64,000 bases of DNA from Flavobacterium undicola. GTDB lineage: Bacteria > Bacteroidota > Bacteroidia > Flavobacteriales > Flavobacteriaceae. How positions within the stretch are numbered: position 1 is the first letter of the stretch; each line of letters begins with the position of its first letter. Position numbers and translations under genes: made by a program. The notes below the pieces were generated by a model. That model ran no database searches. It was not told the DNA's origin and was given only the letters and a program-made list of their open reading frames with translations. Location: positions 1 to 64,000 of the forward strand of contig NZ_JAAAPM020000016.1 of NCBI RefSeq assembly GCF_009909155.2, given 5' to 3'. Positions 17,686-27,553 of the stretch are shown here, one piece after another.

Positions 17686-18735
17686 TTAGATAATTAACAT
17701 TGCATCACCATAAGAATAGAATTTATACTTTTCTTTGATGGCTTCTTCGTATGCTTTTTTCATTAAATCGTGTCCACAAAATGCTGAAATCATCATCAAC
17801 AAAGTTGATTTTGGTGTGTGGAAATTTGTAATCATACAGTTAGCCACGCTAAAATCATGTGGAGGAAAGATAAACTTATTAGTCCATCCTTCAAACGGAT
17901 TCAGCGTATTTTGTGAAGAAACTGAACTTTCAATAGCACGCATAGAAGTAGTTCCTACAGCACAAATACGTTTTCTTTTAGTTTTAGCTTCATTAACAAT
18001 ATCACAAGCTTCCTGAGTAATTTTTAATTCCTCAGAATCCATTTTATGTTTAGATAAATCTTCTACTTCAACTGGGTTAAAAGTTCCTAAACCTACGTGA
18101 AGTGTTACTTCTGCAAAATTAACTCCTTTTATTTCTAGTCTTTTTAATAAATGTTTTGAGAAGTGCAATCCAGCAGTTGGCGCTGCAACAGCTCCTTCTT
18201 CTTTAGCATAAATAGTTTGGTAACGCTCAGCATCTTCCGGTGTAACCTCTCTATTGATATATTTAGGAATTGGAGTTTCTCCAAGTTCAGTCAATTTATT
18301 TCTGAATTCTTCGTAAGAACCATCGTAAAGGAAACGTAAAGTTCTTCCGCGAGAAGTAGTGTTATCAATAACCTCAGCTACTAACGAATCATCATCACCG
18401 AAATATAATTTATTTCCGATTCTGATTTTACGAGCCGGATCAACTAAAACATCCCAAAGACGTTGTTCAGCATTTAATTCTCTCAATAAAAACACTTCGA
18501 TTCTTGCTCCTGTTTTTTCTTTATTACCGTATAAACGAGCAGGAAAAACTTTAGTATTATTCAAAATCATTACATCTCCATCGTCAAAATAATCGATAAC
18601 ATCTTTGAACATTTTGTGTTCGATAGTTTGTTTTTTACGATCAATAACCATTAAACGAGCTTCATCTCTATTCTCTGCAGGAAATTCTGCAAGAAGTTCT
18701 TTAGGTAAATCAAATTGAAAATGTGATAATTTCAT
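17686..18735 (-). CDS. queA: tRNA preQ1(34) ribosyltransferase-isomerase QueA
   Basis: 349 residues, the usual length. Transfers the ribosyl part of S-adenosylmethionine to preQ1 in the tRNA anticodon, giving epoxyqueuosine. Signature stretches: the N-terminal [48 protein letters not shown], and [10 protein letters not shown]. Second queuosine gene in the window, with queE at 3383-4015, but not in an operon with it. It has its own promoter at 18801-18832. Confidence 0.96.
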   Translation of the reverse strand: MKLSHFQFDLPKELLAEFPAENRDEARLMVIDRKKQTIEHKMFKDVIDYFDDGDVMILNNTKVFPARLYGNKEKTGARIEVFLLRELNAEQRLWDVLVDPARKIRIGNKLYFGDDDSLVAEVIDNTTSRGRTLRFLYDGSYEEFRNKLTELGETPIPKYINREVTPEDAERYQTIYAKEEGAVAAPTAGLHFSKHLLKRLEIKGVNFAEVTLHVGLGTFNPVEVEDLSKHKMDSEELKITQEACDIVNEAKTKRKRICAVGTTSMRAIESSVSSQNTLNPFEGWTNKFIFPPHDFSVANCMITNFHTPKSTLLMMISAFCGHDLMKKAYEEAIKEKYKFYSYGDAMLII

Positions 18736-18800
18736 TCTAAAAAGTTATAAGTTATAAGTTATAAGACTTAAGTTTTGATCCTTAGTATTATAATCGGTTG

Positions 18801-18832
18801 CAAATATACGATTGTGAGATAGGCGTTGTCAA
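18801..18832 (-). promoter_or_regulatory. queA promoter
   Basis: Minus-strand TATATTTG at 18801-18808 with TTG at 18830-18832, spacing 21. Expected leader about 60 bases. Confidence 0.6.
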
Positions 18833-18908
18833 GTGTTTTGCTGTTTAATTTAGAATTAAAACAACAAAACCTCAAAGAGTCAATGTTTTAAGGATGTAAC
18901 TAAAACTT

Positions 18909-20138
18909 TTAACCTACTAAATCGGAGACTTTATAACCTAATTTCTCCATATCATCCCAAAAATCAGGATAAGATTTAGAAACTACATCGGCATTTTCGA
19001 TAATTATTGGCACTTTTAATGCTAATGGAGCAAAAGCCATTGCCATTCTGTGGTCATTATAGGTTCCAATTTTTATATTCGAATTAATTTCTGAAGTAGC
19101 CACAAGAGTCAGACTATCATTAGTAACAGAAATATTTGCACCCAGTTTACTTAGCTCAATTCTTAAGGCTTCTAATCTGTCTGTTTCTTTAATTTTCAAA
19201 GTATGAAGACCTGTAAGATGACAACCAATTCCTAAACCAAGACAAGTAACCACAATGGTTTGAGCAATGTCTGGCGTATTATTCAAATCGAAAGTAACAT
19301 CTGTGTATTTGAACTTTTTAGTTTTGGTCAAAGTAATCGTATCTGCATTAAATTGGGTTTCAACCCCCATTTCTTTATAAATAGAAACTAAGGCTGAATC
19401 GCCTTGTAAACTTGATTGTTTGTAACTGGTTAATGAAATAGTAGCTTCATCGGCTAAAGCTGCCAAACTAAAAAAGTAAGAAGCCGAACTCCAATCAGAT
19501 TCTACAGTCATTACTTTAGATTCAACATCTTGTTTTGGAAAAACCTTAATTATATTCCCTTCAAAACTAGTTTGGATATCCAAATCATTCAGCAAAGCCA
19601 AAGTCATTTTGATATAAGGAATCGAAGTAATTTCTCCTTCAAGAGTTAATTCGATACCATTTTCTAATTTAGGAGCCACCAACAATAAAGCCGAAATATA
19701 CTGGCTACTTACATTAGCAGCCATATTTACTTTAGATTGAGTAATTTTTTGCCCTTTAATTCGAATAGGCGGATAACCTTCTTCTTTCAAGAAAGAAATA
19801 TTGGCTCCTAATTGACGTAAAGCTTCTACTAAAATTTTAACAGGACGCTCTTGCATACGGCTAGAACCTGTTAACACCACTTCGCGACCTTCTTTTACAG
19901 CAAAATAAGCCGTAAGAAAACGCATTGCTGTTCCTGCATGATGAATATCTACCACTTCTTCATTTCCGCTCAATGCCATTTGCATTACTTCGCTATCATC
20001 AGAATTAGAAGTATTAGCCAAAGTAATATTAGGAAATAACGCTTTTAACAGCAACAATCTATTAGTTTCACTTTTAGATCCTGTAACTGCAATTTGAGCA
20101 TTTAAGTTAGAATGTGTTGTTTGTAGTAGTAAATTCAT
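18909..20138 (-). CDS. aroA: 3-phosphoshikimate 1-carboxyvinyltransferase (EPSP synthase)
   Basis: 409 residues. Joins shikimate 3-phosphate and phosphoenolpyruvate in the shikimate pathway. Conserved features: GSKSETNRLLLLKAL near the N-terminus, HAGTAMRFLTAYFA, GSSRMQERPVK, and the C-terminal KETDRLEALRIEL and NDHRMAMAFAPLAL. Shorter than the E. coli enzyme but typical for Bacteroidetes. It is apart from the aromatic operon at 34226-38448 and follows the MazG-like gene by about 110 bases, so could be cotranscribed with it. Confidence 0.95.
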   Translation of the reverse strand: MNLLLQTTHSNLNAQIAVTGSKSETNRLLLLKALFPNITLANTSNSDDSEVMQMALSGNEEVVDIHHAGTAMRFLTAYFAVKEGREVVLTGSSRMQERPVKILVEALRQLGANISFLKEEGYPPIRIKGQKITQSKVNMAANVSSQYISALLLVAPKLENGIELTLEGEITSIPYIKMTLALLNDLDIQTSFEGNIIKVFPKQDVESKVMTVESDWSSASYFFSLAALADEATISLTSYKQSSLQGDSALVSIYKEMGVETQFNADTITLTKTKKFKYTDVTFDLNNTPDIAQTIVVTCLGLGIGCHLTGLHTLKIKETDRLEALRIELSKLGANISVTNDSLTLVATSEINSNIKIGTYNDHRMAMAFAPLALKVPIIIENADVVSKSYPDFWDDMEKLGYKVSDLVG

Positions 20139-20251
20139 TTTTTAAATTATTAGTTGTGAATTATCAGTTATTGCCCATGAGCATTAACTTAAATAATTTG
20201 AGGGCGCAATTTACCACTCGCAATTCACAATTCATAATTCAGAACTGATAA

Positions 20252-20578
20252 TTATTTTAATTTTTCATTGTTTTTGTGACGGTCTTTATCACGAACGGAT
20301 TTTAAATCCATTTTTTTATCGAAGGCTGCTTGTAAATCGATTCCCGTTTGGTTTGCTAAACATAAAACTACAAAAACTACATCGGCTAGTTCTTCACCTA
20401 AATCTTTATTCTTATCACTCTCTTTTTCTGATTGCTCTCCATAACGACGGGCAATTATTCGAGCTACCTCACCTACTTCTTCGGTAAGCTGAGCCATATT
20501 AGTCAATTCATTAAAATAACGAACACCGTGTTCTTTTATCCAAGTATCTACGTCTAATTGGGCGTTTTTTAAATTCAT
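20252..20578 (-). CDS. MazG-like nucleotide pyrophosphohydrolase
   Basis: 108 residues, a single all-alpha MazG domain. Metal-binding acidic residues follow the family plan: E33-E34-x-x-E37 (LTEEVGEVAR) and E62-E63-x-x-D66 (GEELADVVFVV). Hydrolyses a non-canonical or excess nucleoside triphosphate to the monophosphate and pyrophosphate; the substrate cannot be read from sequence. Same strand as aroA downstream; upstream is the 54-base palindrome that borders the transposase gene. Confidence 0.85.
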   Translation of the reverse strand: MNLKNAQLDVDTWIKEHGVRYFNELTNMAQLTEEVGEVARIIARRYGEQSEKESDKNKDLGEELADVVFVVLCLANQTGIDLQAAFDKKMDLKSVRDKDRHKNNEKLK

Positions 20579-20596
20579 TTTTTTTGTTTTTTAAGA

Positions 20597-20650
20597 CTTT
20601 AAATTTAACCCTATCAGGGTTTTAAAACCCTGATAGGGTTAAATTTAAAG
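20597..20650. repeat. Perfect 54-base palindrome beside transposase
   Basis: Two 27-base arms without a loop (20597-20623, 20624-20650), core ACCCTATCAGGGTTTT. It ends 13 bases from the transposase stop codon. Related palindrome on the other side at 21304-21338, and a similar core in the hairpin of repeat D at 49465-49517. Confidence 0.85.
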
Positions 20651-20662
20651 AGTGAAATTAAT

Positions 20663-21274
20663 TTATTCAATTATCAAATCTTGAATCCCATTTAAGTTTT
20701 GCTGTTGGTTATGGTAAAAAATAAAATTTTCTACATCACCAAATTGTTCAATTACTTCTTCTCGTTTCAATCGTGTTGGTTTATCCGAAATAATAGTTCC
20801 ATAAGACGACCATGGATATAAACTCATTTGTTTTACAAAACCATGATGAACAGGATTATTATGAATGTAAAAAATTAATTGTTGAAAATATCGCTCCGAA
20901 GATACCAATTTCCTTTCAAAAACATTCTCAAACAAACAGCCGGTTCTATTATGTCGCTTGTTGATTGCTTGGGTATAGGCATTAAAAAGATGCGAGAACT
21001 GCCTAGAGGGATTTATTATTTTTGGTTTTTCGGTTGTGGTATAACTCAATTCTTCCGAATTTATTTCTGCCTCATCTTTTATCCTGACCAAAACATGAAA
21101 ATGATTTTTAAGCAAACACCAAGCATAAGTTTCTACAACTGGTTCTATATATTTAGCATACAACCGAAGAAAATGATAATAACTATCATTATCAAAAAAA
21201 ACATCAATACCGTTATTTCCTCTATTATAAATATGATAATAATTACCGTAAAGAATTGGGTCTTTGACTTCCAT
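20663..21274 (-). CDS. REP-associated tyrosine transposase (RAYT, Y1/IS200-like)
   Basis: 203 residues. A single-strand DNA transposase-like HUH endonuclease. The HUH pair is H58-F59-H60 (LLKNHFHVLVRI), the catalytic tyrosine is Y135 (QLIFYIHNNPV), and the N-terminal GNYYHIYNRGNNGIDVFFD and HNRTGCLFENVF are typical of the REP-associated branch. Such proteins are usually single-copy genes flanked by the palindromes they act on, which is what is seen here (20597-20650 and 21304-21338). No IS-type terminal structure is seen. The gene is full-length and the motifs are intact. Confidence 0.9.
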   Translation of the reverse strand: MEVKDPILYGNYYHIYNRGNNGIDVFFDNDSYYHFLRLYAKYIEPVVETYAWCLLKNHFHVLVRIKDEAEINSEELSYTTTEKPKIINPSRQFSHLFNAYTQAINKRHNRTGCLFENVFERKLVSSERYFQQLIFYIHNNPVHHGFVKQMSLYPWSSYGTIISDKPTRLKREEVIEQFGDVENFIFYHNQQQNLNGIQDLIIE

Positions 21275-21303
21275 CTCTTTTAAATTTAGTTAACTTACCG
21301 CAC

Positions 21304-21338
21304 CAACTCTATCAGGGTTTAAAACCCTGATAGAGTTG
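21304..21338. repeat. 35-base palindrome on the start side of the transposase
   Basis: Arms of 17 bases (21304-21320, 21322-21338) with a one-base loop; core CTATCAGGGTTT. Shares the TATCAGGGTTT core with the 54-base palindrome past the other end of the transposase gene. Confidence 0.85.
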
Positions 21339-21340
21339 AA

Positions 21341-23350
21341 TTATATTTTTTTAAGTACTATTTTTTCGTGTTGCATTTCAATCATTTTTTGATAGAAGTC
21401 TTTTAAACCACCATAAAGATCTGCTGCAGCTATTCCTATATTTATTTCTTTTGTAACAGCAATTTGAACATGATCTCCATTAACTGTACTGTTTATTAAA
21501 AAAACCATCGATTTATCTTCGGTTGCAATCTTCATCGGTTTAGGAATGGACTCTACCTCATAACCTTCAGGAATTTCAAAATTCAAATTGTATTTTTCTT
21601 GTCTCGGATAGCCAAAATAAATTGGCATTTTTCTTTTTTCCTGAACAAAAGGATTTTTATTCGTTGTAAAAAACAACAGCGGATTTATAAACATCTTACC
21701 ACCTATAATTTCACAATGATTATTGCTTGTAAAAGTAAATTTTTCAACAATAGCTTTTGACAAATCGGTATTCTTATTTTCAATCGTGTAGTCGCTAATC
21801 TCAATCCCGTTAAATTCATTTTCTTTTTTCTCAAGATAATTCTCATTTTTCATGTTCGCCTCTCTTTCTCTAAAAATCAGCGCTTCATAATCTGTTTTTT
21901 GCACCAAATATTTCCCAGAGATATTCCCATCCTTAGCTACAGCAACATTTAGATTGTAATTCTGTTTAGATGGCTTATTAGGCACCAGATTAATTTCTTC
22001 CGAAGTACCATCTTGCCTAATCAATCTTCCATTCCAATTTAATGTATTTAAAGGCAAAATATTAGAAGTAGTAAATTTATTAGTTGCATCTAACAAGATT
22101 TTTTCTCCATTAATTTCAACGGCAGCAATAACATAATTAAAAACAGTTCTACCCGGAAAAACAGGAATCCCATGTTCTCGCGTACTAACTAATACTGGAT
22201 TAGCCGAAATCCCTGCCAAATTCAGCATGTTAATTAAATTAAAGTTGATTTCGGCCACATTACCTGTCTGATCAAGATAAGCTTGCTTAGCACCTTTATC
22301 AGTATAATAACCGTATTCTCCGTTCCAATTCATTTTACTTTGGATAAACTTAAAAACAGCGTTCATTTTATCTAAATCAGATATTCCTTTATCCTGATTA
22401 TTAATAATTGCTCTTAAGTCCTCTAAAAGATACAATCGCTCTAACAACTCTTTACCAAAACTTTTTTCATCATAAATAATTCTGGCAACGCCATCCCAGG
22501 TTTGAGAATAATCTTTTACTGGCTCATTAGGATATCTTGTTGTCTCTAATTCATATTGCAAAGAAGACTTATAATTATCCATATTATCTACATAGCTTTC
22601 TCTTACTAACGAAGGCACATCATCCACTACAAACGTAGATTTTATTTGTTGATAAATGATTGAATTTGTTTGTCTATACTCATTATCATAAGTTTGTGAA
22701 GCCTGTTCTAACTTCATATCTGATTTCACATTAACATACCCCGTAAGTAGTTGTTTATAAATAAAATACTCTGGTATTTCACTACAATATTCTACATGAT
22801 TTGCCGGAATGGAATATTGAATTTGGAATACGGGAAACTTAGTTAAATTTTCTGATTTAATTGTATATTTAAGTTCAATAACAGATCCTACTTTTACGTT
22901 AGGCATTGTTACAGTTGCTTTTTTCCAATTTTCATTCACATTACCTTTAAATGTACCTTCACTATTTAATTTAGTTTTTACAATACTGCCATTTTCAATA
23001 TTATAGGTAATTCCGTCAGAAAACCGAACCATTTCATCACTCAAGTTTTGATATCCAATATAATAGGGGACTTCAAAATTAGCCCATTCCAAACCCTCTT
23101 TTTTATAGATTTTAATTCTAATTTGGATTTCATGGTTAGCAACAAAACCTTTCTTAATATCATAATTAAAATAAGTTCTACCTTTTTTAAACAATATGGC
23201 GGCTACTGCAGTAGAATCTTTAGTATGCACTTTTTCCTGTAACTCTGCAATAGAGACTCTACCTAGCCTATAATCCTGAGCATTACTTTTAAAAAACATC
23301 ATAAAAAGCAAGGCAACAACGAGTAATAATTTAAATTTCATTTGGTTCAT
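21341..23350 (-). CDS. DUF3857 protein with degenerate transglutaminase domain
   Basis: 669 residues. A signal peptide (to about residue 24, KSNAQ) is followed by DUF3857 (about 60-230, containing KKATVTMPNVKVGSVIELKY) and a transglutaminase-like domain (about 290-430). The catalytic cysteine position is alanine (A366 in GNVAEINF) and the histidine position is asparagine (VFNYVIAAV), so it should not be catalytic. Exported, role unknown. Last of three tandem paralogs; its ATG overlaps the preceding stop codon by the ATGA arrangement. A second in-frame ATG at 23341 begins the signal peptide more naturally. Confidence 0.85.
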   Translation of the reverse strand: MNQMKFKLLLVVALLFMMFFKSNAQDYRLGRVSIAELQEKVHTKDSTAVAAILFKKGRTYFNYDIKKGFVANHEIQIRIKIYKKEGLEWANFEVPYYIGYQNLSDEMVRFSDGITYNIENGSIVKTKLNSEGTFKGNVNENWKKATVTMPNVKVGSVIELKYTIKSENLTKFPVFQIQYSIPANHVEYCSEIPEYFIYKQLLTGYVNVKSDMKLEQASQTYDNEYRQTNSIIYQQIKSTFVVDDVPSLVRESYVDNMDNYKSSLQYELETTRYPNEPVKDYSQTWDGVARIIYDEKSFGKELLERLYLLEDLRAIINNQDKGISDLDKMNAVFKFIQSKMNWNGEYGYYTDKGAKQAYLDQTGNVAEINFNLINMLNLAGISANPVLVSTREHGIPVFPGRTVFNYVIAAVEINGEKILLDATNKFTTSNILPLNTLNWNGRLIRQDGTSEEINLVPNKPSKQNYNLNVAVAKDGNISGKYLVQKTDYEALIFREREANMKNENYLEKKENEFNGIEISDYTIENKNTDLSKAIVEKFTFTSNNHCEIIGGKMFINPLLFFTTNKNPFVQEKRKMPIYFGYPRQEKYNLNFEIPEGYEVESIPKPMKIATEDKSMVFLINSTVNGDHVQIAVTKEINIGIAAADLYGGLKDFYQKMIEMQHEKIVLKKI

Positions 23351-25362
23351 ATTCTAATTAAAATAATTTTCTCATTCTGTTTTTCAATCATTTTTTGATA
23401 ATATGATTTTAAAGCTACATAATCTTCAGAAAGAACTATAGAAGAATTGATTTGATTTGAAACTGAAATCTGAATAGTGTCCCCTTGCAAACTGGTCAAA
23501 TATTTAAAAACACCTAAGTTTCCATTCATAGTTAATGTTATAGACTGAGGCAAATTCTCGACTTTGAACCCCTCAGGTATTTGAATATTTATAGCATATT
23601 TATCCTGAAAAGGAAAACCGTAATCTACTGGATATTCTCTATTTTCTTGTTTAAATGGATTTTGTTTTCGAGTGAGAAATAACATTGGATTAATGTAAAT
23701 TTTCCCTCCTATCAACTCGCTTAAATTATTCCCTACAAAAGAATAAGTCTCTATCACAGGTAAATTAAATTCTTTCTCATTTTTAAGTGAGTATTCCTTT
23801 ATCTCAATTTTATTGCTACTATTTTCTAATTTTTCAAGATAAACATCTTCTTTAACACCTTTTATCTCTTCTCTAAAAAGCATGGCATTATGGGCTGTCT
23901 TTTGGCTCCTTAACTGTCCTGAAATTTCACCTTTTTCATTGACAGAATAATTCATCGTTTTGAGCGCTATAGATGCTTTTTTAGGCATTAAATCTACCGG
24001 CGCAGAAGTTCCATCTTTACGAATCAACCTCCCTAACCAATTTAAAGTTCTAAAAGGCAAAACATTAGGCGTAGAAAAAGGATCCGACCCATCTAACAAA
24101 ATCATATCATCCCCATTTTCAACTGCTGCAATAACGTAATTAAAAGCGGTTCTGTTAGGGAAAAATGAAATCCCATTTGATCGTGTACTTACTAAAACCG
24201 GATGTGCATTTAGACCCGCATAACGAAGCATTGCAGTAAGCATTAAATTGATTTCGGCTATATTACCCGTTTTATCCTTATAGGCTTTTCTTACCCCATC
24301 ATTACAAGAATAACCGTAATAATTATTCCATTTCACTGTTGATTTTACAAATTTCAAGATGGCATCAATTTTTTCATCCTGTGTATTTAATCCTGTAAGT
24401 ACTACTTTTAAATCATCTTCAAAATACCCTGTTTTGTTTAATTCAGGACCAAAATCATCATACTCATATATTGTTCTTACTACAGCATCCCAATCTGTTG
24501 AATACATTTTAGGTATAGAATTAGGATATTTAGTCATAGATAATTCCTGCTCTAAACTCGTTGTATAGTTTCTAACATTATTTACAAATGCCTCTTCTTT
24601 AATGGCTGGCATATTCTCAGCCAAATATGTTGTTCTTGTTTCTATATAATTTATATTATCACTGTTAAAATTAGTAGTTGTAGTACCCGTTCTCCCAACA
24701 ACTCGTTCTTTAGAATTAATGATTAACATTTTGTTTGATTTTTCAACCGTTATTTTAGGACTTATAAATCCTTTTACATTAGTTTTGAAAACAAAATATT
24801 CAGGCACATAATTAATATATTCTGAACGATTCACAGGAATATCAGACTGAAAATACCAATCTCTGGGATTTCCAATATTAGGTGAACGCAAGGTATATTC
24901 ATATTCAATAACAGAACCTTCTTTAACGTTAGGCATTGTTATCTTTTTTTGTCCCCAATATTTATTTATTACCTCATCAAACTCTCCATCACTCTTGAGT
25001 TTTGTTTTTTCTATCTTACCATTAACTAAATTATAAGTTGTTGCATCAGAGAACGAGACATTTTCCCTCATACTATTAACCAAATAATAACGAAATGCTT
25101 TATTAGCCCAGTCGTAACCTTCTTTTTTATAAATTTTAATTCTTGTTTTAACTACAAATTCTATTTCAAAACCTCTCTCTTGACTGAATACCAATTTGTT
25201 TTCTGCTTTTTCAAAAAGCACTGCCGCAACTGCTGATGAATCTTTAGGATGTACTTTTTCATTTAATTCTTCGATTGAAACTTTCCCTAATCGAAAGTCC
25301 TGTGCTTTAGAACTAAAAACAGTTAAAAACAGGATGCTAGCTATTAAAAATTTGATTCTCAT
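23347..25362 (-). CDS. DUF3857 protein with degenerate transglutaminase domain
   Basis: 671 residues, the closest relative of the 669-residue protein that follows it, with which it shares the LRLGKVSIEELNEKVHPKDS-type N-terminus. Signal peptide to about residue 20, DUF3857, transglutaminase-like domain, and a C-terminal beta-rich region. The catalytic cysteine is replaced by A369 (GNIAEINL) and the histidine by asparagine (AFNYVIAAV), while the aspartate (LLDGSD) remains. Probably a periplasmic or surface binding protein. Five bases separate it from the upstream DUF3857 gene. Confidence 0.85.
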   Translation of the reverse strand: MRIKFLIASILFLTVFSSKAQDFRLGKVSIEELNEKVHPKDSSAVAAVLFEKAENKLVFSQERGFEIEFVVKTRIKIYKKEGYDWANKAFRYYLVNSMRENVSFSDATTYNLVNGKIEKTKLKSDGEFDEVINKYWGQKKITMPNVKEGSVIEYEYTLRSPNIGNPRDWYFQSDIPVNRSEYINYVPEYFVFKTNVKGFISPKITVEKSNKMLIINSKERVVGRTGTTTTNFNSDNINYIETRTTYLAENMPAIKEEAFVNNVRNYTTSLEQELSMTKYPNSIPKMYSTDWDAVVRTIYEYDDFGPELNKTGYFEDDLKVVLTGLNTQDEKIDAILKFVKSTVKWNNYYGYSCNDGVRKAYKDKTGNIAEINLMLTAMLRYAGLNAHPVLVSTRSNGISFFPNRTAFNYVIAAVENGDDMILLDGSDPFSTPNVLPFRTLNWLGRLIRKDGTSAPVDLMPKKASIALKTMNYSVNEKGEISGQLRSQKTAHNAMLFREEIKGVKEDVYLEKLENSSNKIEIKEYSLKNEKEFNLPVIETYSFVGNNLSELIGGKIYINPMLFLTRKQNPFKQENREYPVDYGFPFQDKYAINIQIPEGFKVENLPQSITLTMNGNLGVFKYLTSLQGDTIQISVSNQINSSIVLSEDYVALKSYYQKMIEKQNEKIILIRI

Positions 25363-25367
25363 TTGGT

Positions 25368-27278
25368 TTAGATTTTGGTTAAAATAATTTTAGCATTGTC
25401 ATTTCTGGAAACTTGCTCCATAAAAAGACGGTATTGATCGTATTCTGTATTAGGATAAAATCCTTTATGGATATATAAAGTTCTTTTATAAACTAAATGA
25501 GTGGCGTCTTTTTTTATAATTTCAGCCTTATAGTCTCCAAACTTAGAATTCAATTCAAAATTGGACGGAAGAAATTCGACAGCAAACCCTAATGGTAACA
25601 TGACTTCAACCTCATCCACATCTACATATCCACGCTGAATTTCGAATGGATTTTTACGATTTCTAATTCGTTTTACAGAACTTATAAATTGATTGTAAGC
25701 GTTAAGAGGAAAAATCATTTTTGCACCCGAAATAGTAGCATAATTAACTGCATTTACAGCTACATTTTCTACAAAGGCTATCTTTTCTTTATTATTAGAG
25801 AAATTGATTTTAGCTAATTTTAAATTATTGATATTGCTCCAATATTCTTTGTAATGTGTTTCCTTTTCGTTGGGTTGACTATTTTCTAATCTCGCTTTAT
25901 TGCTATATTGAGAACCTTCTGAAGCAATAGTTATGCTTCCTGATAAATTGCCTTGCTCATCAATGCTATAAGTTCCCTTACTATTTTGCAAATTACCTTT
26001 GTCTCCGTAAATTTTAGTTTGAACAATTTCTCCGCCTGTCGGTTTTATAACTAATACAGCTCTATCATCGGTGAATTTACCCTGATAACCAAAAGGATTA
26101 TCCTGACTTGTACATTCTAACCATACATAATCATTCTCATTAGGTATTGCTAAAATCATATGATTTCCTTGTGTAGAAACGAAATCAGATTCAATATCTT
26201 TTTTATAAGTATCACCATATAAAATCGTGTTGTAAGATGGCACACCAACGATATCCAAAAGCGCTCTGGTATAGTTTGTCAATGCTTTACAATCGCCATA
26301 ACCCAATCGATCTACATCATTAGCCAGCATAGGTTTCCAACCTCCTATACCCACTTGAATACTAACATATCTTGATTTTTTCTGAACATAATCATAAATC
26401 AACTTAGCTTTCTTAATAGCATCTGTTTCGTTTCCTACAAGAGCTTTTATTTTAGTAGCTGTTTCTGGGGATAATTCAGTAGTTCCTGTCAAAAGTTGGT
26501 CATAATACCATTTTCCAAATTCTTTCCAGGACTTTGCAGTTCCATCTTCTCCTTCAAGATTAAAGTTTTCTAACCCCATCATTAGTCTGGGAAAAATAAC
26601 GGAAGTAGCACAATAAGGTTCTTGTTTTTGTGCTAAAATAGAGGTGGCTTTATAACTCAACTGAGTATTAGTATCAGTTGTTTTTTGAATATTAAAACCC
26701 GAAAAATTAAATTCTTTTTTCTTAAAACCAAGATTATTGGGATAAGTAACATTTAAAATACTTTGTTCCACTCCCACAAGAAAATCGTTAACAGGAAGCC
26801 AACTAGGTATAAAAGCAGTATTTGAAGTTTCCACTTCACTGTCATAAATTACAGTAAAAGGATATTGTGTAGGAGTATAATCTAAATAAATATATCTGGA
26901 ATCAGAAAAAAGTGTGCTGCCACTTATGGCACTTACGTCTTTAAAATCTTTCCTTTTTATTTTCTTAATTTCATTGCCTAAAGCGTCAATAACTTTTACT
27001 TCAATATTCTTAACCGAAGTTTTTTTATCATAATTTTCAAAAGCATCTATAGCTGAAAGGCCATTTTCGTTGAAAACAGTAATAATCCTTTTAGTTTTAA
27101 CATTCATACTTCTTTGCGAAGAAATAATGATATCCAATTGATTCAACCGAACAACTGCATCTGCATTTTCTTTTAAACTATCAGCAATAAGTGCAATAGG
27201 ATATTCATTTTTTTGTGCCTGAAGTTTAAATGCAAACAATATTAAAACTATTGCAAATTGAAGATTTTTGATTTTCAT
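25368..27278 (-). CDS. DUF3857 and transglutaminase-like protein, active-site residues present
   Basis: 636 residues. Signal peptide to about residue 21 (LQAQ), DUF3857 domain (about 55-215), transglutaminase-like domain (about 270-390). C330 in LGYGDCKALTNY is the catalytic cysteine, and the histidine (QGNHMILAI) and a following acidic residue (WLECTSQD) are kept, unlike its two downstream paralogs. Secreted or periplasmic; substrate unknown, but DUF3857-transglutaminase proteins are a hallmark of Bacteroidetes envelopes. First gene of the three-gene operon. Confidence 0.87.
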   Translation of the reverse strand: MKIKNLQFAIVLILFAFKLQAQKNEYPIALIADSLKENADAVVRLNQLDIIISSQRSMNVKTKRIITVFNENGLSAIDAFENYDKKTSVKNIEVKVIDALGNEIKKIKRKDFKDVSAISGSTLFSDSRYIYLDYTPTQYPFTVIYDSEVETSNTAFIPSWLPVNDFLVGVEQSILNVTYPNNLGFKKKEFNFSGFNIQKTTDTNTQLSYKATSILAQKQEPYCATSVIFPRLMMGLENFNLEGEDGTAKSWKEFGKWYYDQLLTGTTELSPETATKIKALVGNETDAIKKAKLIYDYVQKKSRYVSIQVGIGGWKPMLANDVDRLGYGDCKALTNYTRALLDIVGVPSYNTILYGDTYKKDIESDFVSTQGNHMILAIPNENDYVWLECTSQDNPFGYQGKFTDDRAVLVIKPTGGEIVQTKIYGDKGNLQNSKGTYSIDEQGNLSGSITIASEGSQYSNKARLENSQPNEKETHYKEYWSNINNLKLAKINFSNNKEKIAFVENVAVNAVNYATISGAKMIFPLNAYNQFISSVKRIRNRKNPFEIQRGYVDVDEVEVMLPLGFAVEFLPSNFELNSKFGDYKAEIIKKDATHLVYKRTLYIHKGFYPNTEYDQYRLFMEQVSRNDNAKIILTKI

Positions 27279-27321
27279 AAATGGTTTTGAGAATATAAAT
27301 AATTACCAAAGTGAGGAAAAG

Positions 27322-27372
27322 AAAAAACCATAAATATCTAAAAGCTATTTATGATACTGGTTTTGGTTTTTT
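27322..27372 (-). terminator. Possible terminator after the histidine kinase operon
   Basis: Imperfect hairpin CATAAATA / TATTTATG within AAAACC...GGTTTT, ending in a T-run on the minus strand. It lies about 180 bases past the kinase stop codon. Confidence 0.4.
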
Positions 27373-27553
27373 AATTATTCGTGGTTCTCAAAAATAAAAC
27401 AAATCATACAAAATACAAACAAATATTTGTATTTTTTTTAACAAGAAATCCCCATTTAAGGATTATACAAAAGCAGTAGAGAAAAAAGCTTTCTTTATAC
27501 TAATTTCAAAAATTAATTTAATCTCAAACAGAAATTAGATAACAAAAAACAAA

